64,000 nt of DNA from Prostheceraeus crozeri (lineage: Eukaryota > Platyhelminthes > Polycladida > Euryleptidae): NCBI GenBank assembly GCA_907163375.1, contig CAJQUW010003196.1, positions 62,001-126,000 on the forward strand, in the 5' to 3' direction. Below the pieces are notes generated by a model, which was given only the letters and a program-made list of their open reading frames with translations, made no database searches and was not told the DNA's origin. A program made the position numbers and the translations under genes. Shown one piece after another: positions 10,870 to 22,034 of this stretch (within the stretch, counting starts at the first letter, position 1; every line of letters starts with the position of its first letter).

Positions 10870-11591
10870 TTTATTTGTCGTCAAACTTTTGATTATTATG
10901 GTCTATTTGGATGAAAGACCAACAAACTTCTTAAAAATGTCAATTTTTCATTTCTTAATTGCAATATATACGAGTATGACAAAGAATCAGACGTTGAGTT
11001 CTCTCCCGAAGTTTAGTTTTGAAAATTTCTTGGATACGGTCATCCCGTCCACTTATGATGCATGAGGGATTATCAGTCAACCTTTCTTGAAACACCTAGA
11101 TCACTCAAAGACAATTGATTTAGATGGTGAGTGCTCCATTTCTGCCTTGAGCATGCAAGCTAATCTGATGCAGGAAAATCGGAATGAAATGCGCGCAAGT
11201 CAAAAGTTGGAAGACATACTGCAAACGAAGACATGTTTACTCTCAACCTGTGGCCGGCGGTCGTGTCTTGTCTCGTCTGTCATTCGATTTCTGGGAATTC
11301 TGCCGTTCTTTGCGATATGAGCATCATTTCTCGTCGACTTTGATATCATGTTTATCCTCGTGGGTTTGGTGGTCTCAGTTCCGCTTCTAGTCGCGTCGTC
11401 ATTCCAGTATCTATTCCTCATCCTTCTTGTGTTGAGTCACGTGCGCTTGCTGGAGTGATCTGGTCATAGAGATCACGTGTTTCAAGGTCATTTCACATTT
11501 GTCGCATGCTTGCTGATTAGCTTAAGTAATCTCTGCTTCCGAAGGCTTTGGAATCCATGGAAATGGAAAATGGAAGAATATAATTTGAAAT
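10870..11591. other. Intron sequence without recognised features
   Basis: This is part of the 17-kb last intron. Open frames near 11087-11421 overlap on both strands and resemble nothing. No promoter, RNA or repeat is recognised. Confidence 0.5.
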
Positions 11592-12774
11592 GCTACAGGC
11601 AAGGTTGCTATAGGGCTTGGTTGGGTCACCTCAAGCCAAGCGATTTGGGTTTTGCTGGGGTTTACCCAAAGCTCAAGCAAAACCCAAGCAAGAATTTTCA
11701 TGACCCGAACCTAACCATATGCCAAATTCTACTACCATAGAATTGCATTCTAGGTGGGCTTGAGCATCACACCCAAGCCCAAGATGGTGCAAAATTCTAG
11801 CTACCATAGATCCCATGCTATTATTATGGGCATACACCATAGATAAGTTTACTATACAGGTCAAAGCCTTAATCTGGCTGCTTAGTAACCGAGTCATGCA
11901 CTGGCACCATGTCTAGGCCTGTCTAGGCCATTCTGTGTCTCGGCTATGGGTAACCGGGTAGCCTATGCATGGGCTTGCTGGTCAGGCTTAGGTTCTGTAT
12001 CACCCCATCAAACCAAGCGAAATGGTTTTTGGTCTACATATATAGTCGGGCCTGACGAATCTAATCTAATTAGCCTTTCTGATAAATTGCAGGCTATAGC
12101 AAAAGCGACGGTCATTATGTTGCACTTTCCAAGTCTAGCCTACCTTCCCTATAACAAGCCTAGGCCTACATTATAGGTTACGACTTCTTTTTTAATTGAT
12201 TCTTGATAAGCTTATGAATAATGCCGTGGGTTGGGGCTTTTTAAGCATAGACATTATCTAAGATAAGATCCAGTACAGTGTGTATATGCATGTAGCTAGA
12301 TAGCCTAGATATTATGGGCATGTTTGACAATTTGCCTCTTATTAGTTATCTTTTGTTGTATAGCTGTATTTAGTGAAGTGATAGTTCGAAACCTATGCTT
12401 ACTTAGGCAGGCCTACGTGTGTGCTCTAACAATGCGTATTTTAACTATTACGCCTAGGCTATAGTTTAATTAGGTCTGGTCTGCCGCACAATGTATCGGT
12501 ATTTATTTTTATATACCCACAGTTTTGTGCTGTGACTGGGTGACAGTAGCAATATAGTAGTAGGTTAGATACTCAATAGAAAATGTAGAATAGTGTCGAA
12601 GGAATAGCACGAGACCAAGAGAGAAAATATTAGACTTACAAAGACTTACAGCAGAAGCTTTACTTCGTCGTTTTGGTTTTGGGTAGGGTTGGGCTTGGGT
12701 TTGACACCCAATTGGGTCCCAACCCAAGTAACTCGCAAAACCAAGCAAACCCAAGCAGCAACCTTGCTACAGGC
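11592..12774. mobile_element. hAT-like nonautonomous element with 8-9-bp target duplication
   Basis: The element 11601-12765 is flanked by exact GCTACAGGC copies (11592-11600 and 12766-12774). The ends AAGGTTGCT...AGCAACCTT are inverted repeats, followed on both sides by runs of TTGGGTT/AACCCAA units. An 8-bp duplication (hAT) is possible if one flanking base belongs to the element. The 1165-bp interior has no transposase; it has several AGGCCTA motifs only. Confidence 0.75.
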
Positions 12775-12909
12775 CAAAGGTGGACGTCCATACGAAAAAT
12801 ATGTGCGGTGCATACGCATGTTACAAGGATTTACAATTATTATGGGGATCGGAAGTATCCAAAGAGTATGTTTATCTATTTTTTAAGTAGCAAGCAGCCT
12901 ATTAACGCT

Positions 12910-13620
12910 CGCCCCCTCTTGGCGATTTAGAATATCTTTTAGACCAAGCAGGCTATGTCCACCAGATTTCTAGTATCTTCCTTTCTAAGTGTGCAAATTT
13001 TGACCGAAGGATGATAAATTTGCCACATTACTTTTAATGTTTTTTATGTTTGGAATATTTTGACTGATTTCAACATATATTCACTTCTAATGCCAATTGT
13101 GGCATCAATTCTAATGATTTGAGATTGCATAGAGGATTCTTCTTATCAATAAAATGATATTCAGGAATGAAAAGTTTTGGAATTTGAAGTTTTTTATGGA
13201 TGTTTGAAATTTGAAATTTTTGTACTCTTAGTTCTGCTTCTAATCAGCAATTATTGAAAATTTTCAGAATCATGTTGATTTTAGCAGATGAAATAACGGA
13301 AAACAATTATTTACATCTGTGTGAGAGAACTAAGCGTATTTCAGAAAATGAATTTTCGTGCGATTCAAATTGTGCAAAATGTTTGAATTGTTTGACCTTT
13401 GAGTCATCATTTTATTAACCAACTTAACCAGATCTTTCGGTTAGTGAATGGTTTAATAGTTTTGTTGTCATTTTCCAGTTCAAATACTGATTTAATGAAA
13501 ATTTGTTAAAAATTGGTGGTTTTTCATCTTTGGCCTACACCTCAGCCCAGGGATGACCTTAGAATTAAAAGTGATGCTGTTTTCCTGAATCCCCTTTCAA
13601 TACATATTTGATAAATAAAA
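12910..13620 (+). repeat. Dispersed repeat, copy 1, interrupted (partner 54905-55135)
   Basis: Two blocks match the 54.9-kb copy in order: 12930-13040 (ACCAAGCA...CCACCAGATTTCTAGTA) and 13520-13620 (AGGGATGACC...GCTGTTTT...TGAATCCCC). In this copy they are separated by about 480 extra bases (13045-13520) in which I recognise nothing. Confidence 0.6.
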
Positions 13621-14400
13621 TAGATGATACAGATTTTACAACTGATATTAATCATTCGGATATCATCTGTTTAGCGGAAACACATCTTGATTTTGAAAAC
13701 TCATCATTCATGCTGTAAGAGGAATAATATCTTAGGCGGAAACGTTGAAGGAGTTTCCATGTTTTTCAAAAAGAATGGTGATTATACAAATACAACGAAA
13801 GTAGTGTCGCAAAACGGAAATTCAATTGTAATGAAATTATCTAATAAATCTTGGATAGATATTAAAAATAATATATTATCATTTTGTGCCATCGTGACAA
13901 TCATGAATCGAAGCTTGTTGAAGGAAATTACTAAAAAGGAAATGAGCAATGTAATAATGACCAAAGACCTAAATGGAAGATCAGGCTTTCTGCATGACAA
14001 TGAATTTCTAGACCTTCCTTATAGACTATCGGAAGACAACTGCTAACAAGTTTGGTAGAGATCTTATTGAATTTTGTAATGATGCCTCGCTTGTGATTGC
14101 AAACGGTCGATATGAGGAAGGAAAATGCACTTATAGAACGCGGAATTAATTCTAAGGTGAGCCAATCTGTCATTGATTATGTTATGATATCACAATCAAT
14201 AAATAATTGTCTGAATGCCTTCGAAATAATGGAACCAAGATGATCACGCACCCATGTGCACCGAAATAAAGATAAAATCACAGAATAAATTTGATAAAAA
14301 TGCTACTGATCAAACCCTTCAAATGGAATAAAAAAAATGCGAAGGTGGCTTCAACTTTGCGGAATTTCAGTGTAATTGTAATGAACTAATAAGCGATTAT
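13595..14400 (+). pseudogene. LINE endonuclease relic
   Basis: Plus-strand frames carry, in order, D-I-I-C-L-A-E-T-H near 13660 (endonuclease E-T-x motif), G-V-S-M-F-F-K-K-N near 13755, K-D-L-N-G-R-S-G near 13965 (normally G-D-x-N-x-R-x-G), then L-V-I-A-N-G-R-Y near 14090 and S-V-I-D-Y-V-M-I-S near 14170. This is the apurinic endonuclease of a non-LTR retrotransposon, split by frameshifts. The reverse transcriptase is missing; a mariner fragment starts at about 14429. Confidence 0.7.
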
Positions 14401-14426
14401 TTGACTTTTGACCTCATCAAATACAA

Positions 14427-14645
14427 TGATGTACGAGGGGTGATTGAAAAGTTCGCGGCCCGGTATAGAAAAAAGCATATTTCGCATACGATACATATTT
14501 ATTTTTCGACATAATCGCCCCTACAATCAACGCACTTAGCCCAACGGTGCTGCACTGCGCGGATCCCTTGCTCATAGAAGTGTGAGTCTTTGGAGTCCAG
14601 ATACTCCAAAAGATTGGATCAGGGGGGGACGCTTGAAGGCGATTC
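14427..14645 (-). pseudogene. Mariner transposase C-terminal fragment with one terminal repeat
   Basis: The left end ACGAGGGGTGATTGAAAAGT (14432) is a typical mariner terminal repeat. On the minus strand, upstream of it, the frame reads F-Y-E-Q-G-I-R-A-V-Q-H-R-W-A-K-C-V-D then G-D-Y-V-E-K and stop, a standard mariner C-terminus. A G-run at about 14625-14631 shifts the frame. The rest of the element is absent. Confidence 0.8.
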
Positions 14646-14649
14646 TTCA

Positions 14650-16060
14650 ATCTATTGAATAAAAAGTTTGTCTCTCACAAATCAGTTCAATGTTTTATTG
14701 ACCTCAAGTTAAAAAAGTTTTGTTCGTGAATGAAGAAAAATCCAAGTCCAGTGTGAAAGCACGGTTCATGCGCTTTGACATTAGCTTTATATGTTTCATT
14801 TTAGTAGATTGCAGCGAAATTTCTTCCTGAAGATAGGGTACCTATGCTGGTGACAGGCATTTTTGGTACATTCTCTGCCTTGAGCTAAAATTTTCATTAA
14901 GAACTTTAAACTTTGTTTGATTGATTTGAATTTATGATGACCGGAAAGAGGAGATCCCAAGTAATAAGATGAAAAGCGGTTCTGAACATAAGGATTCTAC
15001 AGGCAAAAGACACGTTTTTTGACAAATGTTGTTACATAAAATGGATTTACCCATGGCAACGTGATGATATGTGAGGAAAATTGAATCATTATTATGTCAT
15101 TTAATGATACCATTATTTGCTACACGCAAATCAGAATATCAACATGCGTCTGCATCACGACCGGAGGCATGTGGAGATGATTTATTACTTGTCACATGTC
15201 AAATCATGAGAACGTGATTCTATGTCCACATGACAGTGCACGGGTTTGTGCAGGAGCGATGTCGATAATGAGACGTTCGTAGAATAATGTAATTTATATT
15301 TGGATTTCACCATGTAGAAGCCATGAATGATTCAGTGATGTTTCAACAAGCAAATATTAGACGTCCACAATGCAGGTGAATTACCTAAAATGTTTGACGT
15401 CAAAATTCTGATAATTTTCCGCTATACCGGAAACATCGAGAAAATCATCTTAGGAATTAACCGCATAATGCGAACTTTGATGAGCACAACATTTCTGCTT
15501 CTTCAATAGTATATAAAATGATGGGAAATGCAGCAAATTAACTCATATATGTTGAGATGTGCCTTGATTGCTTGAAACATCCATTGTGGTTGGAAAATTC
15601 AAGTATCAAAATATCTAGTTGTATTTTGAGATCTGTGATCTATAGGCATGTATGCAGGAAGTGAGGACAATAAGCTTCGGCTGCATTCACTGCCATTCTC
15701 AAGTAAAAGATGACCGAGTAAAATTCTTTTTTCCTTAAGAGTGGTTGTGGAATGCAGCCGACATTAATTGTCGTTACATAATGCATACAAGATTATAAAA
15801 TACTTGATTGTCCTGATTGATAAAGAGTCTTGAACCTGAGTAATAACTACGACTAAGAAATTAGGCCCAAATTCGAGTACTCTTTGAGTGTGAAAATATC
15901 AGTGCTCCTTTTAGCACTCATTTGATGAGTTGCAAGAAACAAACACCTCCACTCAATCGAAAGATGCCATGCGACATATCAAACCCGATGAAAACCATGT
16001 GCACATCCATCTTAGAACTGCTTTGGCAATTAAACACAAATGCATTTGAATCAATAGAAT
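14650..16060. other. Intron sequence without recognised features
   Basis: I see no coding motif, RNA or clear repeat here. A small inverted pair (CGGCTGCATTC near 15680 and its reverse near 15750) is the only local structure. Confidence 0.5.
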
Positions 16061-16720
16061 ATGCACATGACTCAAGGCGCATTCGATGAAGTGAATGGAG
16101 GTTTACAGGACTCAAAGCACTGTCAGAGATGAAGGGAAAAGCTGGCTTGACTGAAGGCATTGTCGGAGAGGATAGAAAGCGTTGGCAGGACTCAAAGTAC
16201 TGTCGGAGAGGATAGAAAACGTTGGCAGGATTCACAGCGCAGTCGGTGATGAAAGGAAAAGCTGGTCGAACTCAAAGCGTAATGGTGGAGGATTGCAAGC
16301 GTTGGCAGGACTAAAAGTACTGTCGGAGAGGATAGAAAGCGTTGGCAGGATTCACAGCGCAGTCGGTGATGAAAGGAAAAGCTGGTCGAACTCAAAGCGT
16401 AATGGTGGAGGATTGCAAGCGTTGGCAGGACTAAAAGTACTGTCGGAGAGGATAGAAAGCGTTGGCAGGATTCACAGCGCAGTCGGTGATGAAAGGAAAA
16501 GCTGGTCGAACTCAAAGCGTAATGGTGGAGAATTGCAAGCGTTGGCAGGACTAAAAGTACTGTCGGAGAGGATAGAAAACGTTGGCAGGATTCACAGCGC
16601 AGTCGGTGATGAAAGGAAAAGCTGGTCGAACTCAAAGCGTAATGGTGGAGGATTGCAAGCGTTGGCAGGACTAAAAGTACTGTCGGAGAGGATGGAAAAC
16701 GGTGGCAGGATGAAAGTAGG
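16060..16720. repeat. 120-bp minisatellite built from three ~40-bp subunits
   Basis: Four full 120-bp copies start at AGTACTGTCGGAGAGGATAG (16196, 16316, 16436, 16556) and a partial fifth at 16676. Each unit is three diverged ~40-bp repeats with consensus GGCAGGACTCAAAG...GTCGGAGAGGAT. Older single subunits flank it on the left (16090-16190). Because 120 is a multiple of three, frames stay open on both strands (197 and 202 codons); I treat these as by-products. Confidence 0.9.
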
Positions 16721-16939
16721 AGCAAAGCTCGTCGAGCAGCCAACACGAGACGTGACAATGGAGACAGCGCTGTGAAGTGTAATAAATGATGTTTTGGCAA
16801 TGCAGTGAAGCAGCCCGATCAATGCATCGCTATTGTCCTACATTTGTATGTCCGTCCTTTAAAGTGAATCGTATTGCTATATTGATGTTTCATCATATTA
16901 GTACTTAGTAAGCATTTTGGTGCTTCTGTAAATTTAACC

Positions 16940-17745
16940 ATCAGAGACCTGAGCTTTTTCACACCCTCTGAGACCTGGGGGACCCCTTTAACATATTCTT
17001 AGTTTACCTGCTTAAATCGATATCAAAACATTAGGAAAGTTGATTTTAAGTAAAACAATGATGTTTGCGTGTAGCAGGTCGGTATAACGAATCCCTTGAG
17101 TGACTTTCAGCCTTCTCAGTAAACACGTGTGAAAATATGGTGTTTTTGTAAGTCAACAACATTTAGTACAGCATCATTTGTACTAGGAGACGACTTTACG
17201 ATATTTTGTGTCACCATAAAGCCTCAGATAGTTGCTTTTGATGAAATTGATTTAATTCATGCAGCTAATCCTTTCCATTTGTACATTCCTTCAAATTTAT
17301 CCAAAGCTATCAGAAATAGACCTAAAATGAGTCAAAATTGCTGTATTTCTAGAACCAAAAACAGCTGTGGAGATCTCAAACTTATCATTCTTGCTGTGAA
17401 AAGTCTTGTCATCAATCAGTTTTTGGTGCTCAACTATGAATATAATGATAGCTTTCATTTCGGACATCGATTTATGTCGAGTTGTTCATATAGGCCAACT
17501 AGTCACGCGAGATCATGTGCGAAAGTAAAATATTCACATTTTGCGATCTTCCAACACATTGCACATCTACGAGCATGATGCAAACAATGAATAAATGACT
17601 TTCACTCTTTATACACCATCGTGGACATGTTCGAAATCATTTTTCATCTAATTACAAAAATGTTGTGATGGAATTTCTATCCATCAATATATTATATGGA
17701 ATTAATATCCATGGAATTAAAATCCAGTGGACCCCCTTGGCCTAA
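16940..17745 (-). repeat. Dispersed ~770-bp repeat, copy B
   Basis: The reverse complement matches 5465-6232 throughout, e.g. ACACGCAAACATCATTGTTT and TGAGATCTCCACAGCT. The 149-codon plus-strand frame inside (17129-17578) runs antisense to the repeat and is not conserved in copy A. Confidence 0.75.
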
Positions 17746-18954
17746 CTATCATACTTCTACTGATTCAATTGAAATGAAATAACACATGCAGATTCACTGT
17801 CAGAAATGATGATTTTGTATGGGCTTGAGTAGTTGATATATCGTCAGCTTAAAAAATGAAATAGAAAAATGTGAGGGTTAAGTTCCATAATTTTGATACT
17901 CTTTCATTCAGTACTCAGATTGGAACTTAACTAGGATTTCATTATGTACAGTATATGATGTTTGTCTCAGATGCGTATCGTGCATCAGTCAGCATCATTT
18001 CTGTCTGATCTCTAAGGTTGATGTACTATTGAATACAAATCACGATTGGATCGACAACAGATCACCTTTACATTGCAGCGCTGTTGGTTTACAAAATCAG
18101 TCAGTGAATAAAATACAATAACAAAATATGAACACAATTAATTCTATTATGTGAATTAAGTTCTCCGAAGGGCATTTAACTCAACCAAGTAAAAATCCTC
18201 ACACTGTAAAGTTATTCACGAGTCGATGAAAATTGAGGAGTCTAATAGTGATCGACCGCATTATAATTCCCAATTTCCAAGGCTATCAAGGACACCACAG
18301 GGAAGTGGACACCATGAAAGCGCAAAATGTGTTGAAAATCGAAGGAAAATTGTAGAACAGTCAATGTTTGCAGATATTGATGGAATGTTTTCTAATTTTT
18401 TCAGTTTGAATTTTGGTGGGATTGTGTGAAATTGAGCCGTAGGTTGTTTGTCTGTGCTAGTCGGTTAGCGATATGCAAAAATTTGAATACAAATATATAT
18501 TTGAATGAAACTTGCATATTCGTATTATTTACACTGTAAAGATACCACACATCAATAATTTTGATGAAAAAGTGACAATATGACATTTTCAGCCAAAAGA
18601 TTCTTGATTTTGTGACAACTTCACGATTTTACTATTTTTCCAAGTTGCTTTGATGAACATTTGATAGCACAGAAAAGGTTCGTTCACCTCGTCAGAGCTG
18701 GAAGTGGGTCAACGAAACTTGACTCACGACCCACTTGACCCACCTGACCCACATGCTGCAAGCGTGAATTTTGTGAGTACAATTTCCTCTCCTGGTATCA
18801 TCCGTAGTTTAATTTTCATTCAAGGTTCTAGGTCTAGTTTGAGGACTTATAGTATCAAAATTCTTGTTAAGATTTGTTATGAAGATTCATTAACAAAAAA
18901 GGTCTGTCGAAGTACATTGAATATCTGAAGAGAATTACAACTATTAAGTTAATA
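17746..18954. other. Intron sequence without recognised genes
   Basis: A short cluster of TGACCCAC/GTGGGTCA motifs at 18715-18755 could be the remnant of a hAT-type terminus. Nothing else is recognised. Confidence 0.4.
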
Positions 18955-18957
18955 CAA

Positions 18958-19063
18958 GACACCAATACCCTTGATTCCGCCACCGCACTCGCCCGACCTG
19001 GGAATCGAACCGAAGTCCGCGGTGGAGACTTGCTCGCACCTTCACTAGGCCACGCTGACGGTT
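18958..19063 (-). mobile_element. tRNA-derived SINE head
   Basis: On the minus strand there is an A-box-like TGGCCTAGTGA (19042-19052) and a perfect B-box GGTTCGATTCC (19001-19011) at tRNA-like spacing. The sequence after the B-box does not pair with the 5' end to form an acceptor stem, so this is a SINE head rather than a functional tRNA gene. Confidence 0.7.
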
Positions 19064-19065
19064 CA

Positions 19066-20401
19066 AAAGGATTTTCAAGAAATTTCAAAACCGAAGATTC
19101 ATTGTGTATCAGATCAACATGTGAGTTACCGTGAACATCCTGGTAGGACACCGGCGAAATGCATCGGTCTATAACTAGAGTGCCTTTCACTTTACCGAAT
19201 ATCTAACGGTTGCCCTGCCCTCCCAAATTCTGTTTCTTGTGGTAATTCTTGACTATCATTTTAAGTGCAACCTATTTAATTGTAGAAAGATGATTAGTTC
19301 GGCTAAGTTACCCTACAGGCTTAGATTACTGCATTGAACACTAGATACGCATACAAACAATTTGATTTTGGTTATAGGGATAATCAATCTAATAATCTGC
19401 TCATTATATAGCAGCATATATTTTACATAATATTAGCATATACGCATCTATTAGGGTGCGGCTGTTCCCCGACTTTTAGTGAGCTTTGAGATATCCCGCC
19501 TAACTTCTTGTAAGTGAGGAAAATGCTGTTTAGAATTTTAGTATTTTGGCCGAGTTTTGTAAAAATCTAAGTTGGTCTTAAGGTTCCTCATTGGATTTGA
19601 AATTGTAAGCAATATTCACGAAAGCCATCAGCTGAAATAATTTTAAATATCAAAGTTGTGTTTTCTTCGTGCAAAGTAGAAACCCAGTTGAAAAGATCAT
19701 TAAAAAGTGCATTTATCGGAATTCAGTTATACTATTCAAATGCACTGCAAGCGCAATACAACACTATCATGGTACAACTTAACTTCTGCAAAATCTCATT
19801 TCACCCACTCTTTGACCCCATCGATTTGATATGAGAAGACATCCTTCTTCAGCAAATGAGCAAAAGCGAAGGTCCACGGTAGTAATCAGAATTTGTGTAT
19901 ATTTCTCACATGCATGTAAACTCAACGTTTATTCGATGAGAGCTTCGCTAGTTTAATACTGTCCGTATTACTCCACACAATGACTCGTTCATTTACAAAG
20001 TTGCTACAATTGATAAATGGATGACCATTTTCACAATCACTTGGACAGATGGAATTCACTGCGAATGTTTGAAAGAGATTAATGAATAAAACTTTCTGAT
20101 TAGGGCATGATGGAAATTTCTGATGTAATGGATCATTCGAAAACAGATGAGAAGCCAACTTCCAACAAAGAATGCATGTATCATAACAGAATTCCGAAAT
20201 ATATTGCGTTTTTCTCATCATCTGATGGAAGCATTATATTGTCAAGAGATGAAAAAGAGTCACTCAACCCAGAACAGTCAATCAAGTGGTCCGTGGATGT
20301 CTCAAACTCACTTCCTAAAGCGTTGGCTGAAAAGATATCATTGCACTTATCAACGAATAACATTTAATTTTCTTTTCTTTCTCTAAAAGCTGTCGTATAG
20401 A
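19066..20401. other. Intron sequence without recognised genes
   Basis: Open frames near 19922-20367 on both strands show no known motif. A decayed transposable element is possible but not supported. Confidence 0.4.
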
Positions 20402-20536
20402 TACCGTATTTCCTCTATTAAGAGCCCTGGGGCGCTAATTTACAAACGAGGTTTTTCAGGGGGGCGCTTATTTACTTCTTCAATTTGGATAGAGGCTCAT
20501 ATTAGAGGTAGGGCTCTTAATAGAGGAAACACGGTA
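20402..20536. mobile_element. 135-bp hairpin MITE with TACCGTATTTCC termini
   Basis: The left end TACCGTATTTCCTCTATTAA and the reversed right end differ at one of the first 26 bases, continuing through GAGCCCT. Internally GGGGCGC and GGCGCTTATTTAC repeat. TA is present at both ends. It is related in its ends and in its internal GGCG..CTTATTTA motif to the element at 8763-9511. Confidence 0.85.
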
Positions 20537-21290
20537 GGCAATGATTAGAACCAGAGAGTTGGAGTATCCACCCAAAGCGTTCTTCCAGATTATCAGACGT
20601 GATATACCCCAACAAAACGCAATTAATTGACACTGTGCCAAGAAATATCTGCTCAATTCACAAATTGACTTCAATGATGAAATGATAGCATCAAATGAAA
20701 GAGAATGTCTGTATTGGGAAAGGTTCTGCCAGTTCATAAAAACGCTAGCAGTTCAGTTATGAAACTCTTTGTATTGATGATGGTGAGAAGATGTTATTGT
20801 TTAACTGGGGAGCTAATTTTATCGATCTACCAAATTCACAAATTCAAATGTCTTTCAGATGCTCAAAATTTGTTTCACGATCTTCTGAGTCGCTAAATTT
20901 GAATTCTTTCCTTCTCTTCCGATTGTTGAACACGTATCAACAGTCAGGAATATCGACTGGTTCTCAAAATTTGGATTATCAATGGAAGATTGAATTTCAC
21001 CTTGACACATGTTTCAGGATTTTCTATCTGCGGAATGGTTGTCAACATTGATACAAACAACCTGAAAGCCAATTGCTTGAACTTCATGTATTGCCAACTG
21101 ATGCGATTCATTCAGTTTCTCTATTGGTGCGATCTTGACAACGTCCCGATATCCTCCTGTGATAGAAGAGATATCATGAATACAAATCAGCACGTACTAT
21201 GCTACAACTGTCAGAGGTAGTCCCAAAAAAGTTTTTGTACAGTGTAGATTTGGTCTTTAATGAGCACAGCGTATCTCTGAAATTGATTTA
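20537..21290 (+). other. Possible decayed coding region of unknown origin
   Basis: Between about 20640 and 20760 a plus-strand frame gives F-N-D-E-M-I-A-S-N-E-R-E-C-L-Y-W-E-R-F-C. A shifted frame continues at 20791-21051. It reads like former protein sequence, perhaps of a transposable element, but no family is recognised and frames are broken. Confidence 0.2.
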
Positions 21291-21299
21291 AGGACGAGA

Positions 21300-22030
21300 T
21301 GAACATGGATAGATATTTTGTGATATCGTATTGGGACATGAGTTGGTTTATTGTCTGCATGTGACGCGCAGTTGGAAGAAAGAATCTATTGGAGGATCGA
21401 AGTACTCGGTAAGCAGATGGACTCGCAAAATAGAACTGATAAGACGCATCAAATTTGATGAATGTTTCATAAGAATAGATGGATCGTCTATTGAGGTCCT
21501 CAAGATCCTCGGCGTCTTTTTTCCAAAGACTTATCGTGAGATTGCACTTTAAATCTCTTTACTCTAAATGCTGTCGATCTATGTCGATTGTCAAAAGGCT
21601 TCTTTACAATTGCAATTCGGATGGTATTTTATGGCAAGCCTATACTGGTCTGTTGTTGTCCCATATTACTTTCTGCTGGCCTGTTATTTGTGACCTCAAG
21701 CGTTCAGATTTCTATGAACTTGAAAGGCTAGATAAAGTTGTGAAACGTTGGTGCAACCTTTCCTGTTAACCGTTCCTTGATGTTGTGCTCAACAAAGTTT
21801 GTGTACGTCTTTTGCGGAAAATTGTTTTGAATGTTGATTGCCATCCTCTCGACGACTTTTTTTATTGTGAGAGAGACCAATAATAGTATTCGTCGTCATC
21901 GAAAATGGTTACCCCTTCACCGCAAACAAGCATTGTTAAATTTTCATTGTCATGATGCTATGTGCAACGTTTTCATGTACCGCTCTTTGTACTGGAATAA
22001 AGTCATTTTATTATTATTATTATCATTATT
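21300..22030 (+). pseudogene. LINE reverse transcriptase C-terminus and 3' end
   Basis: Frames read V-L-K-I-L-G-V-F-F near 21495, S-L-Y-S-K-C-C-R-S-M near 21560, then G-I-L-W-Q-A-Y-T-G-L-L-L-S-H near 21625 and L-D-K-V-V-K-R-W-C near 21735, in the order of CR1-like LINE C-termini. A basic R-R-H-R-K-W-L-P-L-H segment follows near 21895. The 3' end is an (ATT)n tail at 22009-22027. Frameshifts interrupt it; it is a 5'-truncated dead copy. Confidence 0.75.
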
Positions 22031-22034
22031 GGGA

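Noticed and set aside
16182..16800. 197-codon plus-strand and 202-codon minus-strand frames
   Set aside because: Both follow from the 120-bp period of the minisatellite. No non-repetitive coding sequence is attached.
17129..17578. 149-codon plus-strand open frame
   Set aside because: It lies antisense inside dispersed repeat copy B and is not preserved in copy A.
18958..19063. Functional tRNA gene
   Set aside because: A and B boxes are present, but the 3' side does not form an acceptor stem; a SINE head fits better. The same applies to 51762-51840.
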